Positions 53,501-62,365 of a stretch of DNA of 63,076 nt are shown here, piece after piece. The position numbers were made by a program, and so were the translations under genes. The stretch comes from Hymenobacter coccineus. Lineage in GTDB: Bacteria; Bacteroidota; Bacteroidia; Cytophagales; Hymenobacteraceae. The notes below the pieces were generated by a model. That model ran no database searches. It was not told the DNA's origin and saw only the letters and a program-made list of their open reading frames with translations. The DNA lies in assembly GCF_001816125.1 (NCBI RefSeq), contig NZ_MDZA01000055.1, forward strand, positions 1 through 63,076. Reading direction: 5' to 3'. The stretch's first letter is position 1. Each line of letters begins with the position of its first letter.

Positions 53501-56249
53501 CCGTCCTTGGGCACGTCGTACACGAAGCCCAGCGAGCCGTCGGGCTGCGGGGTGAGCTTGGTTTTGATGTCGGGAATGATGCCACCGCTGCGGAACGTGC
53601 CGTCGAAGCCCGTGGCCGTCTGGCCCAGGTTGTTGAGCGAGTCGAGGCGGAACGGCGGGATGTCGAACACCATCGTCGAGTCGTAGGCCCCGCCCAGCAC
53701 GTCCTGCTTGCCGAAAAACACGCTGGACCCGGTCTTGGAGTCAAAGGCCGGGAAATTGGGTTTTTTCTTGCGGCCCGACTTGTTGCGCGGGTCGTTTAGA
53801 AACAGCCGGCCGCTCGATACCTTGCCCCGGTTGGTGAGGGCGAAGTCGAAGTGCTTGCCGTTGTTGCTCTTGCCGGCCACCTTCTTGGGCTGGCTGCGAA
53901 TAACCATCGAGTCAATCTTGGCCATATCGACGTAAAACCCGTCGTAATCGAAGGCGAACTCCTTGCCCTTGAAGCGCATGGCCGCCGCCACCACCGTGCC
54001 GCTGAACTTGATGTTGCGGTTCTTCTGCACCCGCACCAGGCTACTGTCGGGCCGTACGTACACGGCCAGCGAGTCGTCGGTGAAGTTGAAGCGGTCCACC
54101 CCGCGGATGAGCAGCTCGTTGGTGGCCAGGTTGAGGGTGGCATTGCGCCCGGCCCCCGACAACGACTTGATGGCCAGGTGGTCGTAGTCCTTCCGGTCGC
54201 GGGCCGAAGCCACGTAGTGCAGGCCCTTGGGTAGAATGGTAACGTTGCCGGTCTGGCCGTTCCACTGCACGTAGCCCTCGCGGGCCAAGCCGGCCATGGC
54301 GCTGCGCAGGTTGCCCTCAGCCGTGCTCAGGTCGGTGGCAATGTCGGCCACGTTCAGGGTGCGGGCGTTGCCGTGCGACTGGCTGTAGCCCACCAGCATT
54401 TGCAGCGGGTGCAGCCGGTTGATGCTCTTAATCTGCTGGTAGCGCGAATCGGTGTAGAACTCCTGGCTCTCGAAATCGGCCGTTTGCTGGTTCTTGGCCG
54501 TCAGCACCGCGAAGTCGATGGTGGGCTGGTGCAGGTCCCAGGTGAGCTGCTCGGAGCGAATTTCTAGCTTGTGATAGGAATCGTTGAAGGGCGTATTCTT
54601 GTACAGGCCGTCTTCCCGCGAGAGGCGCAGCAGTTGCTTGTCGCGCAGGTAGCGCACCGCCACGCCGGGGTGCGTGAGCGAATCCTGGCCCTGGTAGATC
54701 GTGATGGCGGCGCGGCCGGCCGTAATCATCGAGTCGCTGAGGATGTAGGCCCGCGAGGCGGCCCGGAACTTGCGCTGGCCGCCCTCGCTCACCACGAGCG
54801 TGGCCAGCGAGCCGTCGAGCGCGGCGCTCAGCAAGCGGCTGCCAGCCAGCGAGATACCGCCGCGGTAGGCGATGCTGCCGCCCAGGTTTTTCAGGCGGGC
54901 GTCGTTGGTGAGGGAAATAAAGCGTGGGTAGCCGTTGTCGGCGGCGCCGGCTTTGCGGCGCACGCTGTGGTAGCTCAGGGCCCCCTGCACGGGCGCTTCG
55001 AGCAGAGCGGCGTAGGTCAAGGTTACAGGCTGGGCGGTGAACTCGGGCTTGCTCAGGTCGAAGTCGAAGCCGCCGAGCACGGCCGTCACGGGGTTGTTCT
55101 TTACCGTCCACCCAAACTGGGCGCCCGTGCCCACGAAGCGGCTGGTGCCGGGCACCACTGTGCCGCTCACTTGGTGCAGCGCCACTGAGTCGCCGGCCGT
55201 AGCCATCACTAAGTCAGCGTCTTTCACCACCATCACGGCGCCCCGGGTGGGCGGCGGCGAGTAGGTATCGTAGCTGGCGCTGGGCTCGAAGCCGGCCGAG
55301 CTAGGGGCAAAATCGGCGGCGTTGGCGGCCGGCGCGCTGGCGGTTTCGGTGGGCTTGGCCGGTTCGGCTTTGGCGGGGGCCCCAGCTTTGGGCGCCACCT
55401 TAGCAACGGCTTTTTTAGCCGGCGCTTTTTTCTTGGCGGGGCCCCCCAGCCGTCGTCAGCCTTGCCCCAGGCGTCGTCCTTGTCGCCCCAGCCGCTGCTG
55501 GCCGCCGGCGACGACCACAGGTCGGACGTATCCCAGCCGCTGCTGGACTTCTTCTTTTTAGCCACGGGCTTCGCCGCCGCCTTGGGGGCATTTTTGGCAG
55601 CCGGCTTAGCCGCGGGTTTAGCGGCCGGCAGCGGCTCGTCCTTCACCGGCGTGGGGGCCCCAAACTCCAGGGTGGAAACCGGGGCCGCGATGGGCGAGTA
55701 GGCAAACGACACGGTGCCGCCCGTTGCCCGCAGCGAGTTGAAGCCCGAGCGGTACAAGTACCCGCCATTTAGGAACCGGCTGCTGGAAGTGAGGAACTTA
55801 TCGGTTTCCGTGAGGGGCTCCTTGTCTAGGGTTTGGGCCAGCACGTTGAGGTATTGGTCGAGCTGCGCGGGGCTGAGCTTGGCCGTGGTGGCCGCGCCAA
55901 TCAAGGCCTTAAAAAACGTTTCGAACTGCGGCCGGGGCCGAAATTTCTTGGCCAGCATGGCCTGCGATACCGCCACGATGCGCGCCTGCTGGGGCCCCGT
56001 GAAGCTGCCGCCGCCCCACAGCTGCTGGAGCTGGGCCCCCACGGCCTTGGCCGGGGCGTTGTTGGTGCTGGCCAGCATGGCCTGCACATCCACAATAAAT
56101 TGGGCGGGCTCGGACGAAAGCTTACCGCGGACGGTGCCCACGGGCGGCGTGGCCACGGCCTTGGCGGGCGGAGCCGTTTGGGCCGCCACCGGCCGCCCAC
56201 TGCCCCACACACCGGCCGCCAACGCGGCCACAACAAGGAGATATCTCAT
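50525..56249 (-). CDS. Giant exported protein, ~1,908 residues, two frameshifts
   Basis: Starts at ATG 56249 (MRYLLVVAALAAGVWGSG, signal peptide ending near AAQTAPP) and stops at TAA 50525-50527. Two single-base losses, at GGGGGGCCCC near 55438-55447 and at GGGGCCCC near 50606-50613, split it. Adding one base at each makes 5,727 bases, exactly 1,909 codons. It has an Ala/Pro/Lys linker with SGWDTSDLW and SSGWGDKDDAWG, then about 1,200 residues of beta-rich sequence, then a tail of Lys runs alternating with GDDAFG / DPFGSG motifs. I recognise no known domain. The size, export signal and repeated strands suggest an outer-membrane or surface structure. Confidence 0.75.
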
Positions 56250-56477
56250 AGCAATAGCAATCTTAAACCCGCCGCGCCCCAAGGATTGATAGCGCAGGTG
56301 CAGCGTCGGGGCTACAATTTCGGAAATTGCCGGGACATCTGCCCGCTGCCCCGGCCCGTCCAGCAGACGCAGCAACGTGCTGCGCCCGCTAAAACGTGCC
56401 CAGGGCCCTAATTATTATATTTCAATCCATTTACTATCAGTTATTTAAGCGAAATATCTTGATATGTTATAATTTTC

Positions 56478-57308
56478 TCAAGCTTTTACAAAAAGTGCCG
56501 ATACCCAGCTCCTTAGGGTGCGGTGGCGCTGGTAAACGAGGCCGTTTCGAGTTGCTTCATTCTTTATTTTATCCAAGTCTTCCTCGTAGAAGCCGCTGAA
56601 CAGGATGGGCTTGCCGGTGGGCAGCAGGGCGGCGTAGGCGTGCATGTCTTCGAGCAGCACGTTGCGGTTGATGTTGGCCAGGATGAGGTCGAACGGCGCT
56701 TCGCCGGCCAGCACCTCCACCCCGCCCAGGCGGCACTCGATGGTACGGCACTGGTTTTCGGCGGCGTTGTCGGCGGCGTTTTCCACGGTCCAGGGCTCCA
56801 CGTCTACGGCCAGCACCTGGCGGGCCCCCAGCATTTCGGCCATGATGGCCAGGATGCCCGTACCGCAGCCCATGTCGAGCACCCGCAGCCCGCGATGGTC
56901 AATATCAAGCTGGTTTTCAATCATCAGGGCCGTGGTTTCGTGGTGGCCCGTGCCGAACGACATGCGCGGCATAATCACGATGTCGTAGTCGACGCCCGCC
57001 GGCTCGGGGTGGAACGGGGCCCGCACCGACACGCGCTCGGCGATGACGAGGGGCTGAAAATTTTTCTCCCACTCGGCGTTCCAGTTTTGGCGGGTGATGA
57101 CGCGGTGCGAGTGGCTAAGCTCGCCCAGGCCCTCGTAGCGGCTCATGATTTCGGCCACGCCGTCGGGGTCGAACGCGCCCTCGGTGGTGTAGGCGCAGAA
57201 GCCGGCGTCGTTATCTTCGAAGGTATCGAAGCCCACTTCACCCAGCTCAGCCACCAGAATGTCGGCCAGCTCGCGGGGGGCCTCAACGGTCAGTTCAATA
57301 AAATCCAT
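56478..57308 (-). CDS. prmA: Ribosomal protein L11 methyltransferase
   Basis: 276 residues. N-terminal substrate-binding domain (MDFIELTVEAPRELADILV), linker with WNAEWEKNFQP, and a class I SAM domain with VLDMGCGTGILAIMAEMLGA (about 143-162) and DLILANINRNVL (about 205-216). PFHPEPAGVDYDIVIMPRMSFGTGHHET is typical of PrmA. Methylates L11. Confidence 0.93.
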   Translation of the reverse strand: MDFIELTVEAPRELADILVAELGEVGFDTFEDNDAGFCAYTTEGAFDPDGVAEIMSRYEGLGELSHSHRVITRQNWNAEWEKNFQPLVIAERVSVRAPFHPEPAGVDYDIVIMPRMSFGTGHHETTALMIENQLDIDHRGLRVLDMGCGTGILAIMAEMLGARQVLAVDVEPWTVENAADNAAENQCRTIECRLGGVEVLAGEAPFDLILANINRNVLLEDMHAYAALLPTGKPILFSGFYEEDLDKIKNEATRNGLVYQRHRTLRSWVSALFVKA

Positions 57309-57332
57309 GCAGGGAAGAGAATTAAAAATGAA

Positions 57333-57408
57333 GAATTAAAAATTAAAAATGAAGGAGTTGATGGCCTAAATGAGCCATTTTTAATTCTTCATTTTTAATT
57401 TTTAATTC
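57333..57408. repeat. AT-rich inverted repeat between prmA and the ABC permease gene
   Basis: Perfect 22-bp arms at 57333-57354 and 57387-57408 (GAATTAAAAATTAAAAATGA...), and the sub-unit GAATTAAAAATGAAG also occurs at 57319-57333. It can fold into one long hairpin upstream of prmA. Confidence 0.75.
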
Positions 57409-57437
57409 CTGTTACAGCAGCAAAGGTCGCCGAAAAA

Positions 57438-58841
57438 TCAGGCCCCGATGCCGCGCCAAAGCCGGCGGCGCAGGGCCCCGTCGTTGCGCAGCACCGACTG
57501 CACCGGCCACCAGGCCGACGACGCGATGGCCAGCGCCAGCGCCATGCGGGCCCACCACCACGGCAGGAAGTACAGCGCGGCCGCCACCACCACGGTGAGC
57601 AGGCCCATCAGGGTGCTGTTGTTTTTGTTGGCGTTGGCGAAGTTGATGGCCTGGCTCACGGGCTTGGCCTGGTAGAGGGAGCCCCACAGCCCCAGGCCAC
57701 TGAGGGCCAGCGCGTAGAGCGGTACCAGCCCCAGGTAAGGCCACGCCGCGCGCGGGAACAGGGCCAGTACCAGCAGCACGCTCAGCAGGCCATCGAGCAC
57801 CACCACGGGCCCCACCAGCCGCAGGTACAGTTGCAGCACGCGCCGCGTCAGGCCCAGGCGCAGCAGCTCGTTGGCCGCCAGCCCCTGCATAAAGCCGAAC
57901 AGGTTGTTGTTGATGTAGGTGAAACCGCTGATGCCCGCCAGGCCCAGGTAGAAGGTGTACTGCTTGTCGATGCCCCGCCCGTTGGCCAGCTGCCAGCGGG
58001 CCAGGCCCAGCATCAGGATTTTCAGCGCCAGGCCCAGCAGCAGCATGCGCCACGTGCGGCGCAGGTAGGCGCGAAACTCGGGCGGCAGGCGGCGCAGCAG
58101 GGCCCCGGCCGGAGCAGCGGTGGCGGCCGGGGCAGCGGACAGGAAACGGGCGCTGAAATAGGGCCCCAGCCAGGCCAGCTGCGCCGCCCCCAGCGCCCAG
58201 GGCAGCAGGGCCATGGCCAGGCCCAGCGCCTCCGCGTAGGGCGCGGCCGGGTGGGCCAGCCACCACAGCATCAGGCCCAGGCTGGCCAGGTGGGCCAGCA
58301 GCAGCGGGTGCCGCCAGCGCCCCAGCGCCAGCAGCAGCCGCAGGTTGAAGCTGAAGGCCGTGGCCCCCAGCACCAGCAGCAGGCTAAAGCCCGTGGTGCC
58401 GGCCTGCCGGGGGGCCACAACCAATGCCGCCAGCAGCAGCAATAAGATGAGCAGCCGGCGCAGGGCGATCAAATCGAGCAGGAAAGCCCCTACCACGTTC
58501 CAGCGGGCCGAAACGGGGAAATGCTCCGGCACCACGCGGGTAACGGGGCGCACGGCCGGCAGGAAATCGACCAGCAGCGCCGAGGCCAGCAGCGTGCCAT
58601 TCACGCTCAGCAGTAGCTCGTTGAAGCCTTTAATTGAGCCCATCGCGTCGGTGTGGTTCAGTAGGAAGCCCAGGCCCGCGCCGTAGAGAGCCGTGAGGGC
58701 CAGCAGCAGCAGAATGCCGGCGCGCGCGGCACCGTCGGCGGGCCAGAGCGTGGCGCGCAGGCGGCGGCCCAGCAGGTAGGGCAGGAAGTGGCCGAGCCGG
58801 CCCGCCGGGGCCGGGGGCCCTAGCGTTGCGCGGTCAGCCAT
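57438..58841 (-). CDS. ABC transporter permease, multi-spanning
   Basis: 467 residues, very rich in Leu and Ala, with about 11-12 membrane segments. Charged loops: VRPVTRVVPEHFPVSARWN (about 97-115) and NANKNNSTLMGL (about 400-411). It overlaps the ATPase gene by 22 bp, so the two form a transporter. The substrate is unknown. It belongs to the Bacteroidota type of bulky ABC-2-like permeases. Confidence 0.75.
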   Translation of the reverse strand: MADRATLGPPAPAGRLGHFLPYLLGRRLRATLWPADGAARAGILLLLALTALYGAGLGFLLNHTDAMGSIKGFNELLLSVNGTLLASALLVDFLPAVRPVTRVVPEHFPVSARWNVVGAFLLDLIALRRLLILLLLLAALVVAPRQAGTTGFSLLLVLGATAFSFNLRLLLALGRWRHPLLLAHLASLGLMLWWLAHPAAPYAEALGLAMALLPWALGAAQLAWLGPYFSARFLSAAPAATAAPAGALLRRLPPEFRAYLRRTWRMLLLGLALKILMLGLARWQLANGRGIDKQYTFYLGLAGISGFTYINNNLFGFMQGLAANELLRLGLTRRVLQLYLRLVGPVVVLDGLLSVLLVLALFPRAAWPYLGLVPLYALALSGLGLWGSLYQAKPVSQAINFANANKNNSTLMGLLTVVVAAALYFLPWWWARMALALAIASSAWWPVQSVLRNDGALRRRLWRGIGA

Positions 58842-59581
58842 GTCAGGTCCTGGGCTTGGTTGGTGGCGGGGTGCAGCAGCCGCAGCAGGGCATCGCTGAG
58901 GGCGGCGCGCTCGCCCTGGGCAAACTCGGCCATCGTGCCCCAGAATTTCACCTCGCTCTCGTCAATTACCAGCAAGTGCGTGGCCAGCTGCTCGATGTGG
59001 GCTAGGTTGTGCGACGAGATGAAGGTGAGGGCCTGGGGTTGGTAGCTGCGCAGCAGGCCCAGCACGCGGTCGGCGGCAAACACGTCGAGGCCGTTGAAGG
59101 GCTCGTCGAGAATCAGCAGCTCGGGGCGGTGCAGCAGGCAGGCGGCAATGGCCACGCGCTGCTTCATACCGGTCGAGAATGTGCTCAGGCGCTTGCAGCG
59201 CACGGTGTCGTAGTCTTCCAGCAGGTGGCCCAGCAGGCTGGCAATGCGGGCCTGGGCATCGGGCAGCGCGTAGATGCGGGCCACGAATTGCAGGTACTCC
59301 TCGGCTGTGAGCTCCTCCACCAGGTAGCCCTGGTTGACGAGGGCCCCCATGCGGCGCTTCACAGCCACTGGGAAGGTTTCGCCCAGCACCGCGCCGTCCA
59401 GCACAATGTGGCCCTGGCTGGGCAGCAGCACGTTGGTGAGCAGGTTGAAGAGCGTGCTTTTGCCCGCGCCGTTGCGGCCCAGCACGCCCACGCACATGCC
59501 GGTGGCAGCGGTTAGGCTCAAGTCGCGCAGCACGGTTTTGGGCCCGAAATTCTTGGCGAGGTGGCGTAGTGCTAATTCCAT
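58820..59581 (-). CDS. ABC transporter ATP-binding protein
   Basis: 253 residues from ATG 59581. Walker A is LGRNGAGKSTLFNLL, signature region LSTFSTGMKQRVAIA, Walker B LLILDEPFNGLD, and the H-loop is in FISSHNLAHIEQL. The short NatA-like type, partner of the overlapping permease. Confidence 0.9.
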   Translation of the reverse strand: MELALRHLAKNFGPKTVLRDLSLTAATGMCVGVLGRNGAGKSTLFNLLTNVLLPSQGHIVLDGAVLGETFPVAVKRRMGALVNQGYLVEELTAEEYLQFVARIYALPDAQARIASLLGHLLEDYDTVRCKRLSTFSTGMKQRVAIAACLLHRPELLILDEPFNGLDVFAADRVLGLLRSYQPQALTFISSHNLAHIEQLATHLLVIDESEVKFWGTMAEFAQGERAALSDALLRLLHPATNQAQDLTWLTAQR

Positions 59582-59696
59582 CGGCGGCAAAATACGGCAG
59601 CCCCGGCGGCCCGGGGCCCCACCGCGGCCGGCCACAAAAAGAGCCACCTCCCAAAGGAAGCGGCTCGCTGACGGTTTGCACACTTAACCCTCTACC

Positions 59697-60152
59697 CTAC
59701 TGCGTTTTGCAACCCGCAAAGGAGCGCGCGGGCGTGTAGTGAATCGTGAAGTCGGCCAGGCCGCGGGTGGGCGTCACGAACAGCACATAATCAGCAAATT
59801 CGCGGTTGGGGGCCGCGGCCCACAGCCCGGCCTTGTCGGCAAACAGCTTGTTATCTTCCTTGAACACCAGCAAATCGGCGAAAGCCTGGTCGGGCTCCAC
59901 GTACACGATGCCGAAGCAGCCGCTGCGCCGCCGCGGGTCGGTTTCGAGGTAGATGGAGCCGTACACCTTGCACGGATCGACGGAACCAAACCGGGCCGCG
60001 GGGACCGGCGGGCTGGCGGCTGGCTTGGGGACCCCAGTGCCCGGCGTGGCCGTGGGTGGGGGCCCACAAGCCAGCAGCGCCGCGCAGAGAAAGGAGAAGA
60101 ACACGGGCAAGCAGTTGGTTGAGGGGCGAAAAGGCTTTGGGCCCCCAGGCAA
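59697..60152 (-). CDS. DUF6150-type lipoprotein
   Basis: 151 residues with a signal peptide and lipobox LLAC, a Pro-rich linker, then repeated units of the pattern F-A-D-x-x-V/L-F/Y (EPDQAFADLLVFKEDNKLFA, NREFADYVLFVTPTRGLADF). This matches DUF6150, a small repeat family of unknown function. Two CK- and GC-type Cys residues could form a disulfide. Confidence 0.7.
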   Translation of the reverse strand: MPGGPKPFRPSTNCLPVFFSFLCAALLACGPPPTATPGTGVPKPAASPPVPAARFGSVDPCKVYGSIYLETDPRRRSGCFGIVYVEPDQAFADLLVFKEDNKLFADKAGLWAAAPNREFADYVLFVTPTRGLADFTIHYTPARSFAGCKTQ

Positions 60153-60194
60153 AAAGCGGGCCTTGGTTTACAGCGCCTGGCTTAGACAAGTGAT

Positions 60195-60267
60195 TGTCAT
60201 TCCGACGAAGGAGGAATCTGAGAACCATCAAAGACAGTTTTCAGATTCCTCCTTCGTCGGAATGACA
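60195..60267. repeat. Perfect 27-bp intergenic palindrome
   Basis: Arms 60195-60221 and 60241-60267 (TGTCATTCCGACGAAGGAGG...), 19-base loop, followed by a T run. It may serve as a terminator for tpiA and looks like a dispersed repeat unit. Confidence 0.8.
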
Positions 60268-60289
60268 TTTTTTTGCCCTCTATGGCTCC

Positions 60290-61051
60290 TTAGAAAGACC
60301 GGACGATGGCCACGAAATCAGCCGCCTTCAGCGAAGCGCCGCCGATGAGGCCGCCGTCCACGTCGGGCTGGCTGAACAGCTCGCGGGCGTTCTGGGCATT
60401 GGCCGAGCCGCCGTAGAGGATGGACACGTCGGTGGCGGCGGCGGCGGTGTAGGCGCGGGCCACCTGCTCGCGGATGAAGGCGTGCACCTCCTGCGCCTGG
60501 GCGCTGGTGGCCGTTTTGCCGGTGCCAATGGCCCACACGGGCTCGTAGGCGATGACGACCTGGGCAAATTCCTCGTTGCTAAGGTGGAACAGGCCGTCCT
60601 TCAGCTGCTTGCTGATAAAGTCGAAGGTGTCGTCGGCCTCGCGGGTTTCGAGCGACTCGCCGACGCAGAAGATGGGTTTGAGGCCGGCGGCGAGGGCCGC
60701 TTTCAGCTTCTGGCCCAGCAGCGCATCGTCTTCGCGGAAGTGCTGGCGGCGCTCCGAATGGCCCAGAATCACGTACTCGCAGCCCACCGAGGCCAGCATC
60801 GGGGCGGCCACTTCACCGGTAAAGGCGCCGCTTTCCTTCTGGTGGCAGTTTTGGGCCCCCAGGTGCAGGGAGCCGCCCTTTGGCAGGTGCTCACCCACCC
60901 CCGACAGGAACGGGAACGGGGGGCACACCACCACCACCGGATCGGTGGGCGTGGCGGGGCCCAGCAGGTCCGCAATTTCTGAAATCAGCGCGAGGGCCCC
61001 GGAGTAAACGAGGTTCATTTTCCAGTTGCCGGCAACGAATTTTTGACGCAT
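60290..61051 (-). CDS. tpiA: Triosephosphate isomerase
   Basis: 253 residues, interconverts DHAP and glyceraldehyde-3-phosphate. Lys in GNWKMN (8-13), His in ILGHSERR (about 96-103), catalytic Glu in AYEPVWAIGTGKTA (about 167-180), and the phosphate loop ILYGGSANAQN. Length is normal. Confidence 0.97.
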   Translation of the reverse strand: MRQKFVAGNWKMNLVYSGALALISEIADLLGPATPTDPVVVVCPPFPFLSGVGEHLPKGGSLHLGAQNCHQKESGAFTGEVAAPMLASVGCEYVILGHSERRQHFREDDALLGQKLKAALAAGLKPIFCVGESLETREADDTFDFISKQLKDGLFHLSNEEFAQVVIAYEPVWAIGTGKTATSAQAQEVHAFIREQVARAYTAAAATDVSILYGGSANAQNARELFSQPDVDGGLIGGASLKAADFVAIVRSF

Positions 61052-61076
61052 AGCACAAAGTGAGGGTGAGACCCCG

Positions 61077-61084
61077 CAAAGCTA
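61077..61084 (-). promoter_or_regulatory. tpiA promoter -7 box
   Basis: TAGCTTTG on the minus strand, 25 bases before the tpiA ATG. No -33 TTG at standard spacing. Confidence 0.55.
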
Positions 61085-61095
61085 CGCGGCGCGCG

Positions 61096-62001
61096 CTACG
61101 CCAGCTTTTGGCTCGCCGCGGTGGCTTCAGCCTCGGCCCGGCGGCGGGCCAGGGCGGCATTTTCGGCATCAGCGGCGGCCGCGGCAATTTCCCAGGGCTG
61201 CCGGCGGCGGCCCACCCGCGACACCGCAAAGCCACCGAGGGCCGCCACGGCGGCCCCGGCCAGCGCGGCCCAGCCCAGCTCGGGCACCTCGCGCAGCCGC
61301 ACCACCCAGATGGCCACCAGGGCCCAGGCAATCACCAGCGGAAACGCCACTTCCTGAAACACCCGGCTGATGAGCAGCGCCAGGGCCACTACTATTACCA
61401 GCATGCTCAGTGCCAGCACGATGGCGCCGCCCTGCACGGGCCGCCAGCCCAGCTGTTGCAGCCCAATGGTGACGTTAATAACCGAGGCCACCGAAATCCA
61501 GCCCAGGTACAGGGCCACCGGCAGGCTGGCCCAGGCCGGGGCCGCCTGGGCCAGCACCCGCCGCCGGGCCCGCCCGTAGGCGGCCACCAGCGTGCCCAGA
61601 ATAACCAGCATCACGCCCACGCTGGGCAGAATGAGCTCGTAGGCAAACAGTACCACCCACGCGCCGGTAGCCACGTTGGCCAGGGCCAGGGGCTTGGCCA
61701 GCGCATCGGGCAGCGAAAGCAGGCACTGGCTGGGCAGCAGCTGCCACACTGCGTAAATGGTCAGGCCCAGGAAAATCAGGCCCCAAATGCTGAACGCGTA
61801 GCCCGCCGGCGTCAGCAGCGTCGGGTACTTAGCCGACACGGTGCCCATGGTTTGCCCATTCAGCGGGTGGGTATTGGAGTAGTAATTGAGGAAAATGTTG
61901 CCGAAAATGGCTACTGCTGCCAGCCAGCGCCACGCGCGGCCGGTGGCCGAAGGGTTGGGGGCTGCGTAATGGTCGGGCGGGTGGGAATGGGCGGGGGACA
62001 T
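61096..62001 (-). CDS. Tryptophan-rich membrane protein (TspO/MBR-related)
   Basis: 301 residues from ATG 62001. Eight or nine hydrophobic segments, and the characteristic LLTPAGYAFSIWGLIFLGLTI (split here as LLTPAGYAFSIW and GLIFLGLTIYAVWQ). It resembles tryptophan-rich sensory proteins but is longer than TspO (about 160 residues). The C-terminal charged tail is Ala/Glu/Arg-rich. A ligand such as a tetrapyrrole is only a family-level possibility. Confidence 0.65.
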   Translation of the reverse strand: MSPAHSHPPDHYAAPNPSATGRAWRWLAAVAIFGNIFLNYYSNTHPLNGQTMGTVSAKYPTLLTPAGYAFSIWGLIFLGLTIYAVWQLLPSQCLLSLPDALAKPLALANVATGAWVVLFAYELILPSVGVMLVILGTLVAAYGRARRRVLAQAAPAWASLPVALYLGWISVASVINVTIGLQQLGWRPVQGGAIVLALSMLVIVVALALLISRVFQEVAFPLVIAWALVAIWVVRLREVPELGWAALAGAAVAALGGFAVSRVGRRRQPWEIAAAAADAENAALARRRAEAEATAASQKLA

Positions 62002-62365
62002 AACCAAGGGGGTGAGCGGAAAACAATTACGAGCAAAGCAGGGGCTGCGGTTTGGGTGATGCGCCGCCCGGCGCCACTCCTCCCCCGCCGGGCCGGGCCT
62101 GCCCGCCACCCGAAAAAACGACAGCTTGGGCTGGCATTGCACCAGCGAGGGAAACGCAAGATTAGCGGCCCTGCCGCTAAAAACAATTCGGCGGCAATCT
62201 AAGCCAATATAATAGTACGGTTGTGGTTATTACTAACACGTTTAATGCAAGCCATGTGCATTTTCGCGCATTTCCTGCCGCCCTCAACACCAGCACGATA
62301 CCGCATTGGCGCAGAGAATAATTAGGGCCCCCAGCGGTACTGGCCCGGCGCAGCGGATTTCGGCG
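62002..62365. other. Intergenic region
   Basis: 364 bp upstream of the TspO-like gene and downstream of the hydroxylase gene, with no gene that I can support. The part 62200-62260 is AT-rich and may contain the promoter. Confidence 0.5.

Noticed and set aside
49798..55398. A single 1,866-codon frame fusing the giant protein to PlsY
   Set aside because: PlsY has its own ATG and a -7 box, and the linking segment (rich in Arg/Pro) is what a one-base loss in the Lys-rich tail would give. Restoring the base yields a natural stop at 50525-50527.
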